Shown piece after piece: positions 8,959 to 19,153 of a stretch of DNA of 64,000 nucleotides. Numbering within the stretch: position 1 is the first letter of the stretch; every line of letters starts with the position of its first letter. Source of the DNA: Bacteroidota bacterium (GTDB lineage Bacteria; Bacteroidota; Bacteroidia; Chitinophagales; BACL12); NCBI GenBank assembly GCA_016715425.1, contig JADKAC010000007.1:310001-374000 (forward strand), given 5' to 3'. Below the pieces are notes generated by a model. It was not told the DNA's origin, did not search any database, and saw nothing but the letters and a program-made list of their open reading frames with translations. The position numbers were made by a program, and so were the translations under genes.

Positions 8959-10299
8959 ATCATTTGCAAGATTTGCCAACTCACTACGCTCACCTTTTGG
9001 TAAAGAAATTACACTGCACATTGCATTATCTTTTATTTTATCAATTAAATACGACAAGCCATTACTCTGCGAATCGAGATAAGGTGTATCAATTTGATTT
9101 ACATCGCCGGTGAAAATAATTTTTGTATTTTCTCCTGCTCTTGTAATTATTGTTTTCACTTCAAGCGGTGTTAAATTTTGGGCTTCATCTACAATGAAAA
9201 AGATATTGGAAATACTTCTTCCACGAATATATGCCAAGGGTTGAATTACTAATTTTTCCTGTTCTAACATTTGTGCAATTGCCTTAAACTCGCTATCGCT
9301 TTGCTGATACTGACTTTGTATCATTTTTAAATTATCCCACAGCGGTTCCATGTAGGGATTCAACTTCGATTTAATATCTCCGGGTAAGAAACCGATATCT
9401 TTATTTGCAAGCGGTACAATTGGTCGTGCTAAAAATATCTGGCGATAATTTCTGCGTTGTTCTAATGCACCTGCCAATGCCAATAATGTTTTACCACTTC
9501 CACTTACACCTTGTAACACCACCAATTTTACTTCAGGATTTAACAGCGCATTCATTGCAAACACTTGTTCTGCATTGCGTGGTTTAATGCCGTAGGCTGT
9601 TGATTTATTTATTTTTAAAAAGGATTTTTCTTCTGCATTATAAGTAGCCAAAACACTGCTGCTGCCATTCTTTAAAATGAAACATTGATTGGCAAATGGC
9701 TCGTGCTTTAATATATCTTTAAATCCAATTTTTCCTTCTTCATAAATCTTATCAATAGTGGAATGATCTATCTCTTCAATAGTTTCAATCGGTTCCTTTA
9801 AAAAATTGACATCTTTTATTTTATCATTCTTATAATCTTCTGCAAGCAGACCTAAAGATTTTGCTTTCAATCGCAGATTAATATCTTTAGAAACAAGAAT
9901 AACTTGTTTATTCGGATAGCGTTTTTTTACAACTAAAGCTGTATTTAATATTTTATGATCCGGTTTTTCTTCACCGAATATTTTTTCTGCATCCACACCA
10001 TTTTTCTCAAACATCATCACCACCATATTGCCGGTAGCACGACCATTAATTGGGCGCCAATCCTGTAGTGTTCCCTCTTTTGTTTTATTGTCGAGAAAGC
10101 GAATAAATTCCCTTGCTTCAAAATTGATTGTTTCATTTCCTTTTTTGAAATTATCAATTTCTTCAAGCACCGTTATCGGAATTACGATGTCGTGTTCTTC
10201 AAAATTATGAATAGAACTATGGTCGTGCAGAATCACCGATGTGTCAAGGACGAATATCTTCTTCTCTTGCTGCACTTTTGCAATCTTCTTCAGTGTCAT
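8950..10299 (-). CDS. PhoH family ATPase with N-terminal PIN domain
   Basis: A 449-residue two-domain protein. Residues about 15-150 are a PIN nuclease domain (acidic 'LDTSVILHD', 'EEIDNFKKG', a later 'SKDINLRLKAKSLG'). Residues about 240-449 are a PhoH helicase-like ATPase, with Walker A 'GVSGSGKT' at 264-271 and Walker B 'FFIVDEAQN' at 367-375, then 'FTGDVNQID'. PIN-PhoH fusions are thought to be RNA-unwinding ribonucleases; the substrate is unknown. The gene overlaps the 3' end of the upstream convergent glycosyltransferase gene by 9 bases. Confidence 0.9.
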   Translation of the reverse strand: MTLKKIAKVQQEKKIFVLDTSVILHDHSSIHNFEEHDIVIPITVLEEIDNFKKGNETINFEAREFIRFLDNKTKEGTLQDWRPINGRATGNMVVMMFEKNGVDAEKIFGEEKPDHKILNTALVVKKRYPNKQVILVSKDINLRLKAKSLGLLAEDYKNDKIKDVNFLKEPIETIEEIDHSTIDKIYEEGKIGFKDILKHEPFANQCFILKNGSSSVLATYNAEEKSFLKINKSTAYGIKPRNAEQVFAMNALLNPEVKLVVLQGVSGSGKTLLALAGALEQRRNYRQIFLARPIVPLANKDIGFLPGDIKSKLNPYMEPLWDNLKMIQSQYQQSDSEFKAIAQMLEQEKLVIQPLAYIRGRSISNIFFIVDEAQNLTPLEVKTIITRAGENTKIIFTGDVNQIDTPYLDSQSNGLSYLIDKIKDNAMCSVISLPKGERSELANLANDLL

Positions 10300-10536
10300 A
10301 GGCGTTGTATAACCCGAAAGTAGTTTTCATTTGCATTACAACAATCTAATTATGTAAACAATGGTGTGGATACTTGTATTAAAATGCGGACAGGGAGTTA
10401 ATTTATGTATGTGTATGTAATAAAAATTATTTTAAAAGCTTATTTGATTAATGTGATTAAAATCATTTGAACATGCATTGTAAATCACTATTATTTAAAC
10501 TACTAATTAGTACGTTTAGAATCTAAATATACAACT

Positions 10537-12132
10537 ATGAAAAAGCGAACATTTTTAATGATTCTTTTAGCAGGTTTGGTTACACAAACCTTTGCTCAAT
10601 TTACACCGGTATGGCAACAGATAACGGATTATTACACTGCAAGTGACGTAGGGAGGGGGGTAGAAGTATTTAAGAATCCGATAACTGAAGAAACAACAGT
10701 TTATTCAGTAGTTATATCAGGTGTAGATACAAATACAAATATAATTTTAATAAGCAGGGATGCAGATGGAAATCAACTCTGGCAAACAGCATTATCGCTT
10801 GAGGACTATAAATTTTATCACATAACAAATTTATATATTGATGAGGAAGAAAATGTTATAATAATTGGGTATGCCCGATATATTCCAACCAATGCAGACA
10901 GATCATTTTTATATAAAGTGAATAATGAAGGAAGTTTACTTTGGCAACAAACTTATGATGGCTCTGATATCGAAGGTTTTGATTTTGATGATACCGGCGA
11001 GTATTATTATTTTGCTTCTCAATATGGGAACGTTTACAAAGTGCAAAGTGATAATGGTGAAATTGTTTGGGTAAAGCCAAATTATTCAACAACGATTTTT
11101 GATTTGATATTTTCTGAGGGAGCAATATATGTTACGGGAGAGTTGGAAGTGGACCCTATCGGAGCAGAACTTATAACCAGAAAATTTAACGAGAGCGGTA
11201 CTATTGTATGGACAAATATTTATGATTTACCCGATTCATTACCGGCTTATCCTTTTGGTATAGGTTTCTCTCTCGCTGTAGATAATAACGGAAGAATATT
11301 AGTAGGTGGAAGAAGCAGTTATCATAATATCGTGTTATTGGCATATTCACCAGATGGAATTCGTAAAACAATATTAGATAGAAGAGTGGGTTGGCAAGAT
11401 GTGCATGATGTCCAGGTTTTCCCAACTGATAATGGTGATATCTATCTTACCGGAAATTATATCAATTACAGTGCAGGTGATTTTGAAAACTATGTTTTGT
11501 TTACTGTCAAAATTGATTCGAATAGAAATGTGGTATGGGCTGATAAAATAAATCATCGCATTTTTAAGAAAGCTATTTTTATTAATGAACAAAATATGCT
11601 TTGGATATTATCAGAAAGATGGGATGGAATAGACAATGGATTAGATGAAATTATAATTCTAAATGGATATACCGGGGATGGCGCAAAAGTGAAAAAGAAT
11701 TGTAATGTATTCTATGGCAACCCCTCTTCACCATACTCCTTTGGATACGATCCGGAAGCAGACTTTGCTACAGCCGATGGAATTTCGTTTTATCTGCAAG
11801 GAGATAGAATATATCCAGACCCCCTTGAAAAGGATGAATTAATAGTGCGTTATGATTTTAATGATCCTGAATTGAAATTAATGTCAGCGGAACAAAATAG
11901 TAATACTAACATTTATCCCAATCCATTTAAGGATATTCTATATTTAAATACCGGCAATGATATTATTAATTGCACTGTATTTAATCTTCAAGGTACTGCT
12001 ATTTTTAGCCTGTATAATGTGAGTGGTAAAATTGAAATACAAACAGAAAACTGGCCAAGCGGTGTGTATTATATTCAGCAATATATAAATGGCACTTATC
12101 AAACAGATGCTGTTGTGAAAATTGATAACTGA
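10537..12132 (+). CDS. T9SS-secreted beta-propeller protein
   Basis: A 531-residue protein with a Sec signal peptide ending near residue 20 ('TFAQ'). The middle has repeated blades of the form 'G...LW(Q/T)...Y', each about 45-50 residues, typical of PQQ-like/SBBP-type propellers. The last 80 or so residues form a type A sorting domain beginning 'NIYPNPFKDILYL' and ending 'SGVYYIQQY...VVKI'. It should cross the outer membrane by T9SS and be cell-surface attached or released. Ligand unknown. It stands alone between a spacer and a long-loop terminator. Confidence 0.85.
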   Translation: MKKRTFLMILLAGLVTQTFAQFTPVWQQITDYYTASDVGRGVEVFKNPITEETTVYSVVISGVDTNTNIILISRDADGNQLWQTALSLEDYKFYHITNLYIDEEENVIIIGYARYIPTNADRSFLYKVNNEGSLLWQQTYDGSDIEGFDFDDTGEYYYFASQYGNVYKVQSDNGEIVWVKPNYSTTIFDLIFSEGAIYVTGELEVDPIGAELITRKFNESGTIVWTNIYDLPDSLPAYPFGIGFSLAVDNNGRILVGGRSSYHNIVLLAYSPDGIRKTILDRRVGWQDVHDVQVFPTDNGDIYLTGNYINYSAGDFENYVLFTVKIDSNRNVVWADKINHRIFKKAIFINEQNMLWILSERWDGIDNGLDEIIILNGYTGDGAKVKKNCNVFYGNPSSPYSFGYDPEADFATADGISFYLQGDRIYPDPLEKDELIVRYDFNDPELKLMSAEQNSNTNIYPNPFKDILYLNTGNDIINCTVFNLQGTAIFSLYNVSGKIEIQTENWPSGVYYIQQYINGTYQTDAVVKIDN

Positions 12133-12151
12133 GTTTGAATGGTAAATAATA

Positions 12152-12201
12152 AATCTGGTTATCAATTGATAAAAACATTAACTAATAACCAGATTGTATT
12201 T
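12152..12201 (+). terminator. Possible long-loop terminator
   Basis: An 11-bp perfect inverted repeat (12152-12162 with 12185-12195) encloses a 22-base loop and is followed by a T-rich stretch, 20 bases after the stop codon. The long loop makes it less certain than the others. Confidence 0.5.
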
Positions 12202-12346
12202 TGTTTCTATTAAATATATTTTGTATTTCATCAATTACTTTTTAAATAACTTGACTATAATTTAAAATAGAAACTTTATAGCATCAAATAGGGTTTGGCG
12301 TAGTATAGCGATAACACATTTAATAGATTTTTAAATTAATAGTAAA

Positions 12347-12976
12347 ATGAAAATAGAAGTTGTATTAATAACCACAGTAATTAGCGGAATGCTTGTATTG
12401 AATAGCTGTACAGGAAATCAGGTTTCAAATCAAACAAATAGTGATACAGAAAAACTTATTGATACATTAGTAGAACCTGAAATAAATTTTCTTGAAACAG
12501 GTAAACAATTCGCAATACAAACTAAATCGGGTTTAGCTAATTATTTAATTACTGCTATAAGTGAAAAAGGATCTGAAGGTGCTGTTGAATTTTGTAACAC
12601 TAAAGCAATTCCGATTACAGATAGTATGTCGCTGGTGTTAGATGCTAAAATAAAACGTGTGAGCGACAAACCAAGAAATCCTGCTAATGCTGCTGATGAA
12701 AGTGAATTGGCTTATATTAATAAATGGAAAGCAGCTAAAGCAAATGGAGAAAAACAGCCACCGATAATAACTGAAATGAATGGAAAAATGGTGGGATACT
12801 ATCCTATCATCACCAATCAAATGTGTATGCAATGTCATGGGCAACCTAAGAAAGAAATTAATATTGCTACACTGAATAAAATAAAAAAATTATATCCCAA
12901 CGACCAGGCTGTTGGCTATGCAGAAAATGATATCAGAGGAATTTTTGTTGTGGAAATGAATAAAATAAAAAACTAA
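12347..12976 (+). CDS. DUF3365 (Tll0287-like) haem lipoprotein
   Basis: A 209-residue lipoprotein (lipobox 'VLNSC', Cys about residue 21). The body shows the DUF3365 pattern: 'AVEFCNTKAIPITDSM', 'RVSDKPRNPANAAD', then a haem motif C-M-Q-C-H at about residue 162 and the closing 'YAENDIRGIFVVEM'. The family has a PAS-like fold with covalent haem and is thought to sense redox state or gases. The next gene starts 5 bases after its stop, so the two form an operon. Confidence 0.85.
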   Translation: MKIEVVLITTVISGMLVLNSCTGNQVSNQTNSDTEKLIDTLVEPEINFLETGKQFAIQTKSGLANYLITAISEKGSEGAVEFCNTKAIPITDSMSLVLDAKIKRVSDKPRNPANAADESELAYINKWKAAKANGEKQPPIITEMNGKMVGYYPIITNQMCMQCHGQPKKEINIATLNKIKKLYPNDQAVGYAENDIRGIFVVEMNKIKN

Positions 12977-12981
12977 ATATT

Positions 12982-13371
12982 ATGAAATATTATCGTTCAA
13001 AAACTATTAAAGAAACTACCATAAATGCTATACGCCCGAAGGTAGAAGAAGAATTAAAAAAGCAAGGTTTTGGTGTGCTTACTGAAATTGATATACAAGC
13101 AATTATGAAGAAGAAATTAGATAAAGATTATTTACCGCATGTAATTCTCGGTGCTTGCAATCCGGTATATGCAGATAAAGTGTTGAGCATTGAACCAACT
13201 ATCAGCACGATGCTGCCTTGTAATGTAACCTTACGTGAATTAGGAAATGGGGATGTGGAAATTGCAATGATGGCACCTGCTGAAGCAATGAGTGCGGTTG
13301 GAAATAAAGAACTGGAAATTGCAGCAAATGAAGTACAAGAAAAATTGATGATTGCTTTAAATAGTATTTGA
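12982..13371 (+). CDS. DUF302 domain protein
   Basis: A 129-residue cytoplasmic protein, essentially one DUF302 domain. It shows 'EELKKQGFGVLTEIDI', 'YLPHVILGACNP' and 'MLPCNVTLRELGNGDVEI'. Members of this family form dimers of a TBP-like fold; a role in redox or sulfur handling has been suggested, but the function is not settled. It is co-transcribed with the preceding haem lipoprotein, so both may belong to a small redox-response unit. Confidence 0.85.
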   Translation: MKYYRSKTIKETTINAIRPKVEEELKKQGFGVLTEIDIQAIMKKKLDKDYLPHVILGACNPVYADKVLSIEPTISTMLPCNVTLRELGNGDVEIAMMAPAEAMSAVGNKELEIAANEVQEKLMIALNSI

Positions 13372-13894
13372 TTAATAGATATTATCTGTTGGTAAAATAA
13401 CTTTGACTTTTTAAATTGACAGTTGACAATTGACAATTGACAATGAAAAAAACTGATTGCTGATTATTGATTACTCATTATTTCATTTACCATTTATAAT
13501 TTATAATTTACAATTGCTTATTGCCTATTGCTTATTGCCTATTGCCTATTGGTATTGCTTATTGCCTATTGCTTATTGGTATTGCTTATTGCCTATTGAC
13601 TTAGACTATTGACTTTTTAAATTGACAATTGACAGTTGACAATTGACAATGGAAAAAAACTCATTGCTGATTATTGATTACTCATTATTTCAATTCTCTC
13701 TACTCCTTTTTTATCTATCAGTTGGTATCTCACCGACCGACACAACTATGAATACATTGATAAAATAGTTTGTAAATCACTGTAATCTTTTTATTCCAAT
13801 TAATCCATGATTCAGACTCATTAGAAATTTGTCTAGTAACATCACTACAAAAAAAATCCTATATTTATATGCTTACACAACAAAAATTTTTATT
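13372..13894. repeat. Spacer made of 7-nt-periodic words
   Basis: An element starting TGACTTTTTAAATTGACA occurs at about 13404-13485 and again at about 13609-13693, nearly identical over roughly 80 bases. Between the copies lies a run of ATTGCCT / ATTGCTT / ATTGGT words (about 13513-13607) with a 7-nt period. Related words fill 1647-1681, 15935-16185 and 22021-22085. The end of the spacer (from about 13700) is ordinary sequence and should hold the patatin promoter. No gene is seen. Confidence 0.8.
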
Positions 13895-15913
13895 ATGCCT
13901 ACAGAAAATAATAAATCTAAAATTCCTGAAAACGAATTTCATATTGGATTAACAATGGCGGGTGCTGTTTCGGCAGGTGCTTATACCGCCGGTGTTATGG
14001 ATTATCTTTTTGAAACATTGCAGAAATGGGAAAATGCAAAAAATGGAATGCATCCCACTATTGATATGGCGATTGTTCCCATGCATAAAGTTGTAATTGA
14101 TGCTATGGGTGGTGCTTCTGCTGGTGGCATGACAACCACAATGTCATTGATGGCATTATTGGATTATAACAATTATAATCCTGTAAATAATCCGAAGGAT
14201 GAAAGATTTAATCGCAGAGAAAAAACAAATAATATTCTGTTTGATAGTTGGGTGTATTTAAATGATTTGCAACATAAGGAAAGTACGTTTGAGCAAATGT
14301 TTGCAACAGATGATTTGAAGGATAATACTATTGCATCGCTATTCAATACCACTCCTATTGAAAAAATTGCGGATGCTGTTTTTAATAGTGCTAAAGAAAA
14401 AATTGGTAGTCCTGAATCTTTATCTAATGACATTGCTTCCAAAAAGCATTTGGATGAAAAAATAAATCAACTTCCGGATTTTATCTCTAAAGATTTACAA
14501 ATGATATTGAGCTTGTGTACACTGCGGGGAATTCCTGTGGATGTGAATTTTGATACCATCACCAATATTAAAATGAATAAAGATTTGTTGCCTTCACACC
14601 GTATGAATCAACACCGGTTAATAGCACAATTTAAATTGAATTATAATGGAGCAACAGACGAGAATCAATATCTTGAATTTAATCCTTATGATGAAAAAAT
14701 TGCAAGGCTTTTAAAGAAAATAACGATAGCAACAGGCGCATTTCCCTTTGGTTTAAAAATGCGGCAATTCGACGAATTAAATGCAGAGTATATAAAAAAT
14801 ATTACCGACAGATATTTAAATGCAGGCGATCATGAACTGGATGATAATTCATGGAATGTATTATTAAAAAGTTGCGAAGTGGACAGCAACAAATTTAAGT
14901 TTACAGCCATTGATGGTGGCACTGTAAACAACGAGCCGTTTGGTGAAGTGGTAAGTGTATTAAATGATAAATATGAACTTGCAGTAATTGAAGTGGATGA
15001 TAAATTATATCATCAGTTTGCAATGATAATGATAGATCCATTTCCGGATTTTAATGCAAGCGAAAAATTTCATGGCTATCAACAGGAAATCTTTTCAGTA
15101 ATTCCTAACATCTACAATACACTTCGTCAGCAGTCGCTTTTAAAGAAAGGATCTTCACTCACCAAGTATGGTTATGATTATCCTCGTGGAATGATATTTC
15201 CCAAAAAAAATATGTATCAATCAGATGCAAACGGAAATTATACAGACAAAATTGATGAAGTAGAATATCCGATTGCATGTGCATCCTTTGGTGCTTTTGG
15301 TGGCTTTCTGGATTTTGAATTTCGCAAGCATGATTACTTTTTAGGAAGACATAACTGCATGAATTTTTTGCGCTATTTTTTTTCAATTACCTACAACCCG
15401 GATGATCTGTTACCCGGTATGGAAAGCAAACGACATCCGATACATAAAAATTGGACGCAGGAAATGATTACCACTTTCGGAATTGATAAAGGCTATAAAT
15501 TTATTCTGCCTATAATTCCCGATATGGATGTAATTGGAAAAACTCTTGATCAATTAACACAGCAAAGAAAAACATATCCTGTATCGGAAATGCCAAAATA
15601 TTCTTCAACCACATTATTTAAAATGCAGGATGCAATTGAAACAAGACTTGAAAAAATTGTGAATATTTCATCCGATCATTTAGGTGGATTTTTACACAAC
15701 GGAAAATCCAAAGACGATTCTGATTTACGCATTTCATCATCCATATTAAGTGCAAAGTTTCCACCACCATCTAAAATCAAAAAATTGTTTGGAGCCGGAG
15801 TTAAAAAAGTTGGTTTGAAATTAATGGCACCCTTCATAGTGAAAATACTTTCTAAAACAATTATTAAAGCGATTTTAACTGATCTTGATAAAAGGAAATT
15901 GTTGAAAGATTGA
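13895..15913 (+). CDS. Patatin-like phospholipase
   Basis: A 672-residue protein if the ATG at 13895 is used; a TTG at 13829 would add 22 unlikely residues. The patatin signature is present: a glycine-rich oxyanion loop 'TMAGAVSAGAYTAG', the nucleophile elbow G-A-S-A-G (Ser 75) and the dyad Asp in 'DGG' (Asp 340). It has no signal peptide, so it would be a cytoplasmic or injected lipid acyl hydrolase. It is longer than simple bacterial patatins; the C-terminal 300 residues carry no domain I recognise. It stands alone between two repeat spacers. Confidence 0.85.
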   Translation: MPTENNKSKIPENEFHIGLTMAGAVSAGAYTAGVMDYLFETLQKWENAKNGMHPTIDMAIVPMHKVVIDAMGGASAGGMTTTMSLMALLDYNNYNPVNNPKDERFNRREKTNNILFDSWVYLNDLQHKESTFEQMFATDDLKDNTIASLFNTTPIEKIADAVFNSAKEKIGSPESLSNDIASKKHLDEKINQLPDFISKDLQMILSLCTLRGIPVDVNFDTITNIKMNKDLLPSHRMNQHRLIAQFKLNYNGATDENQYLEFNPYDEKIARLLKKITIATGAFPFGLKMRQFDELNAEYIKNITDRYLNAGDHELDDNSWNVLLKSCEVDSNKFKFTAIDGGTVNNEPFGEVVSVLNDKYELAVIEVDDKLYHQFAMIMIDPFPDFNASEKFHGYQQEIFSVIPNIYNTLRQQSLLKKGSSLTKYGYDYPRGMIFPKKNMYQSDANGNYTDKIDEVEYPIACASFGAFGGFLDFEFRKHDYFLGRHNCMNFLRYFFSITYNPDDLLPGMESKRHPIHKNWTQEMITTFGIDKGYKFILPIIPDMDVIGKTLDQLTQQRKTYPVSEMPKYSSTTLFKMQDAIETRLEKIVNISSDHLGGFLHNGKSKDDSDLRISSSILSAKFPPPSKIKKLFGAGVKKVGLKLMAPFIVKILSKTIIKAILTDLDKRKLLKD

Positions 15914-16185
15914 TTTGAACAATTGAGGGTGGACAGTTGACAATTGACAATGAAAAGAAATTTCGAGTTTCATGTTTCGAGTTTCAGGTTCCGGGTAAAA
16001 AAAACTCATTACTCATTTAATGGCTATTGGCTTTTGGCCGTTAGCTATTGGCAAATTAAACAATGACTATTGACTTTGAACATTGACATAAAAAAACTTA
16101 TTACTCATCACTGATAATTCAATTCATCACTGATTACTCATCACTCATTACACAATACCCAATACCCGATACCCGATACCCGATA
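15914..16185. repeat. Spacer of 7-nt-periodic words
   Basis: Successive runs with a 7-nt period: TTGACAA words (about 15935-15950), TTTCGAG/TTTCATG words (about 15961-15995), CTATTGG/CTTTTGG words (about 16023-16050), TCATCAC/TGATTAC words (about 16104-16152), then CCCGATA words (about 16156-16183). Nothing else is visible. Confidence 0.75.
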
Positions 16186-17657
16186 CTATTCTTTCAACAA
16201 CTTCTCCGAATACTTCACCCAGCCATCTTCAATTATTTGAATAACATAAACACCGGACGGCAGCTTAGAAATATCCACTTTCGTATTTGTGGTATATATT
16301 TTTTCCTGCAACACTACTCTTCCATCTGCACTGTATATTTTTAGAAGATCATTTGCATTTATATCTCCTGAAATAATGAAGTAATCTTTTGCCGGATTGG
16401 GATAAATTTGAATATTATTACTTTCTATTATTTGCATAACATTGGTAAGTGTATCGCATCCGCTTCCGGCTAAAGCACCGAGATTATAGTTGGGCATGTT
16501 GGGAAGGCCATAAAGCGTTCTTGCAACTCCCAAAAAAACAGTATTTGTGTCAAAGTCGCATGCTAAGCCCAACTCATTTGGGTTATTGATAACACATAGA
16601 GTTTTATTTTTAATTGAATAGACATCACTTGGCATCGAAAAATAGGGTGTGGCGATATATATTTTATCATCCGGGCCTAATTCCATTTGGGCAATAACAT
16701 AACTTCCACCAATATTATATATTAATTCTTGAGTCGAATCAATCACTTCATTGCAATTTAAACAATATTGATAAAGCTTTTTACTTTCATATGTAGAAAC
16801 ATAAACTTTATTCCCATCAGGTGAAAAAGCACAACTATAAATACCTATTTCATCTAAATCATAAATAGTCTGCACATTGCTTAACTGTCCGTTGCAGCGA
16901 TCAAAATCATAAATGTCAAGATTAGAGCCCGCCGTATATGCCAGCTTATAACCTTGAGGAGAAAAACCATTTCTCCAGTGCTACCGAAGTTAGTAGTAGT
17001 CCATTCATTTCCCGGCCCATAATTCTGAAAGTAAGGTCCTTTTATACTATCCGGTGTAATTAAATACCGGATAAATTGCAATTCATTTAGGTTCTCTACA
17101 TCATTATTCCATTGACGGGTAAGCAACCACCAATCTCTACCATTGGCATGCTTTACTGCCTGTAGTTTTTCCGTGGTGATATCGTCGTATATCGAAACAT
17201 TTTTTTCAACGACTTCACCCAATCCTCCGTCCAGGCTCATATCTACCACAGCATAGCGAAGACCATAGTTTTCTGTTGGGAAAAACTGGTAAGCAATATA
17301 AAAAATATAGTATAATTTATTTCCGTCAAAATCAGGTAAAATTATTACCCCCTGTGTAAGGCTAGATCCATAAGAAGTAGATAAGCCAATTTCCAAATTT
17401 TCACCATTCATCATTATTTCATTATTCTTATTCCACACTTTTTCGCCATTTGAGTAGAACAATAAATTTCCCATACTATCTGATATGCTTGCACTGGCTT
17501 CATAAGCTGACATCTTGCTGTTAAAAATATTAAAACTGCCGTCGTCTTCAAATTTAAGTCCTACACTATCTCCAAATACCCAGTTTGCATCAAGCCCTTG
17601 CGGGTAAGCATTGCTGCACAATTGTGCAGCAATGCTTAATATAATAAAATATTTCAT
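16186..17657 (-). pseudogene. T9SS propeller protein, split by a frameshift
   Basis: Two open frames (16881-17657, N-terminal; 16186-16875, C-terminal) together match the intact paralogue 17669-19153 from end to end. The frame is lost just after 'TGEMVF' at the A5 run 16962-16966; one more base there would restore 'VFSPQGYKLAYTAG' and a protein of about 490 residues. N-terminal signal peptide 'MKYFIILSIAAQL...'. The C-terminus carries a type A sorting domain ('QIYPNPAKDYFII...SGVYVIQI'). It may be a true pseudogene or a base-calling error in a homopolymer. Its sorting domain differs from that of its two upstream neighbours. Confidence 0.8.
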
Positions 17658-17890
17658 TGTAGAATTAATTATTTAATGATGAATAATTTGTCTGTCAATT
17701 TAATGCTATTATCATCTAAGACATTAATGATATACATGCCAGTTGACAATGATGAAACATCTATAACAGACATTTCATTTTGAATATTAATTTGCTTAAT
17801 TATTCTTCCATCTGTTGAAGAAATGAGAATTAAATCACCACTATTTAAAGCAGTAGAAAAGGTAATTGTATTTGTTGTTGGGTTAGGATA
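17560..17890 (-). repeat. Repeat unit: sorting domain, gap, next signal peptide (copy 2)
   Basis: About 330 bases, closely matching about 19060-19385. Both copies hold the 3' end of one T9SS gene, an 11-base intergenic gap and the signal-peptide end of the following gene. The match includes the non-coding gap, so DNA duplication or gene conversion is more likely than protein-level convergence. Confidence 0.7.
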
Positions 17891-19153
17891 AATCTTTATG
17901 CCTTCTTCTTTATTTAATTCCTGCATACCCACATCCAATGTATCGCAATCGCCACCATCAACAACACAAAGATTGTAATTAGGCATATTCGGAAGACCCA
18001 AAATTACTCTGGCATCTCCTAATGAAACAGTATTGGTATCTAAGTCGCAGTCTAAGCCTAAAGCATTGGGATTATTGATAACACAGAGATTTTGATTTTT
18101 TATAGAATATACATCATGCGGCCAAGAGTAATAATAAGGAGTGGCAATGTAAATTTTGTCATCCGGGCCTAATTCCATTTGAGTGATAGAGTAGTTACCT
18201 GATATTTGATAAATTAAACTCTGAGTTAATTCTATTTCAGTAGCGCAATCAAGGCAATATTGATACAATGCTTTATTTTCAACCCCAGATACATATAACT
18301 TACTCCCATCAGGCGAAAAAGAGCAACCGTAAGTTATTGAGCTATCAATATCATAAATTGTTTTCACATTGTTCAATTCTCCTGTATTACGATCAAAATT
18401 ATATATGTCTAAATTGGGTCCTGCCGTATAGGCTAATTTATCTCCGTTTGGAGAAAACACCATTTCACCCGCATTTCCAATATTTTGTGCTGTCCATTCA
18501 TTATCAGATCCATAAGATTGAAAATAGGGTCCTTCTATACCTTGAGGCGTTATTAAAAATGTGATGAATTTAACGTCAATTAGCTCATCAACGTTGAATG
18601 AAAGTTGTCTGGTGATCAACCACCAATATTTTCCGTTGGCATGCTTGACTGCTTGCATTTTTTCTACAGTTAAACTATCATAGATGGAAAAATTTTTTAA
18701 TACCACTTTACCTAATCCATCATCCGGACTCATATCAACCACAGCGTAGCGTATGCCAAAACTTTCTACAGGCAATATTTCATAGGCGATATAAAAAATA
18801 TAGTACTTATATGTATTGCCTGGTATAGGAATAATAATAACTCCTTGTGTAAGACTTGAGCCGTATTCTTCATAAAACAACTGTCCAATTTCCAGACTAT
18901 CTCCATTTAACATTAATTCATTATTCTTATTCCAAACTTTTCCACCATTCGTATAAAACAATAAATTGCCTAAGCTGTCGGAAATGCTTGCACAAGCTTC
19001 AAATGTGATTATTGAAGATTCAAAACTCTCAGGTGGTGAAACATTAAAATTTAAACCTGCACTTTCGCCAAATACCCAATTATTACTGTACCCTTGCGGG
19101 TAAGCATTGCTACACAATTGTGCAACAATGCTTAATAAAATAAAATATTTCAT
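17669..19153 (-). CDS. T9SS-secreted propeller protein
   Basis: A 494-residue exoprotein: signal peptide to about residue 20, then a propeller-like body with 'LDIYNFDRNTGEL', 'GCSFSPDGSKLYVSG' and 'QMELGPDDKIYIATP' motifs, as in many Bacteroidota gliding or surface proteins. The sorting domain starts at 'KIYPNPTTNTITF'. That sorting domain is nearly identical, also in DNA, to that of the upstream gene 19165-21675, while the signal peptide and body resemble the downstream frameshifted copy. It starts 11 bases after the upstream stop, so the three genes form an operon-like tandem. Confidence 0.85.
   Translation of the reverse strand: MKYFILLSIVAQLCSNAYPQGYSNNWVFGESAGLNFNVSPPESFESSIITFEACASISDSLGNLLFYTNGGKVWNKNNELMLNGDSLEIGQLFYEEYGSSLTQGVIIIPIPGNTYKYYIFYIAYEILPVESFGIRYAVVDMSPDDGLGKVVLKNFSIYDSLTVEKMQAVKHANGKYWWLITRQLSFNVDELIDVKFITFLITPQGIEGPYFQSYGSDNEWTAQNIGNAGEMVFSPNGDKLAYTAGPNLDIYNFDRNTGELNNVKTIYDIDSSITYGCSFSPDGSKLYVSGVENKALYQYCLDCATEIELTQSLIYQISGNYSITQMELGPDDKIYIATPYYYSWPHDVYSIKNQNLCVINNPNALGLDCDLDTNTVSLGDARVILGLPNMPNYNLCVVDGGDCDTLDVGMQELNKEEGIKIYPNPTTNTITFSTALNSGDLILISSTDGRIIKQINIQNEMSVIDVSSLSTGMYIINVLDDNSIKLTDKLFIIK

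Noticed and set aside
13404..13693. CRISPR array
   Set aside because: The repeats are short, adjoining words with no unique spacers of constant length, and no cas genes are present.
13829..13894. TTG start extending the patatin gene by 22 residues
   Set aside because: The ATG at 13895 lies directly before the patatin domain; the extension has no family match and looks like leader DNA.
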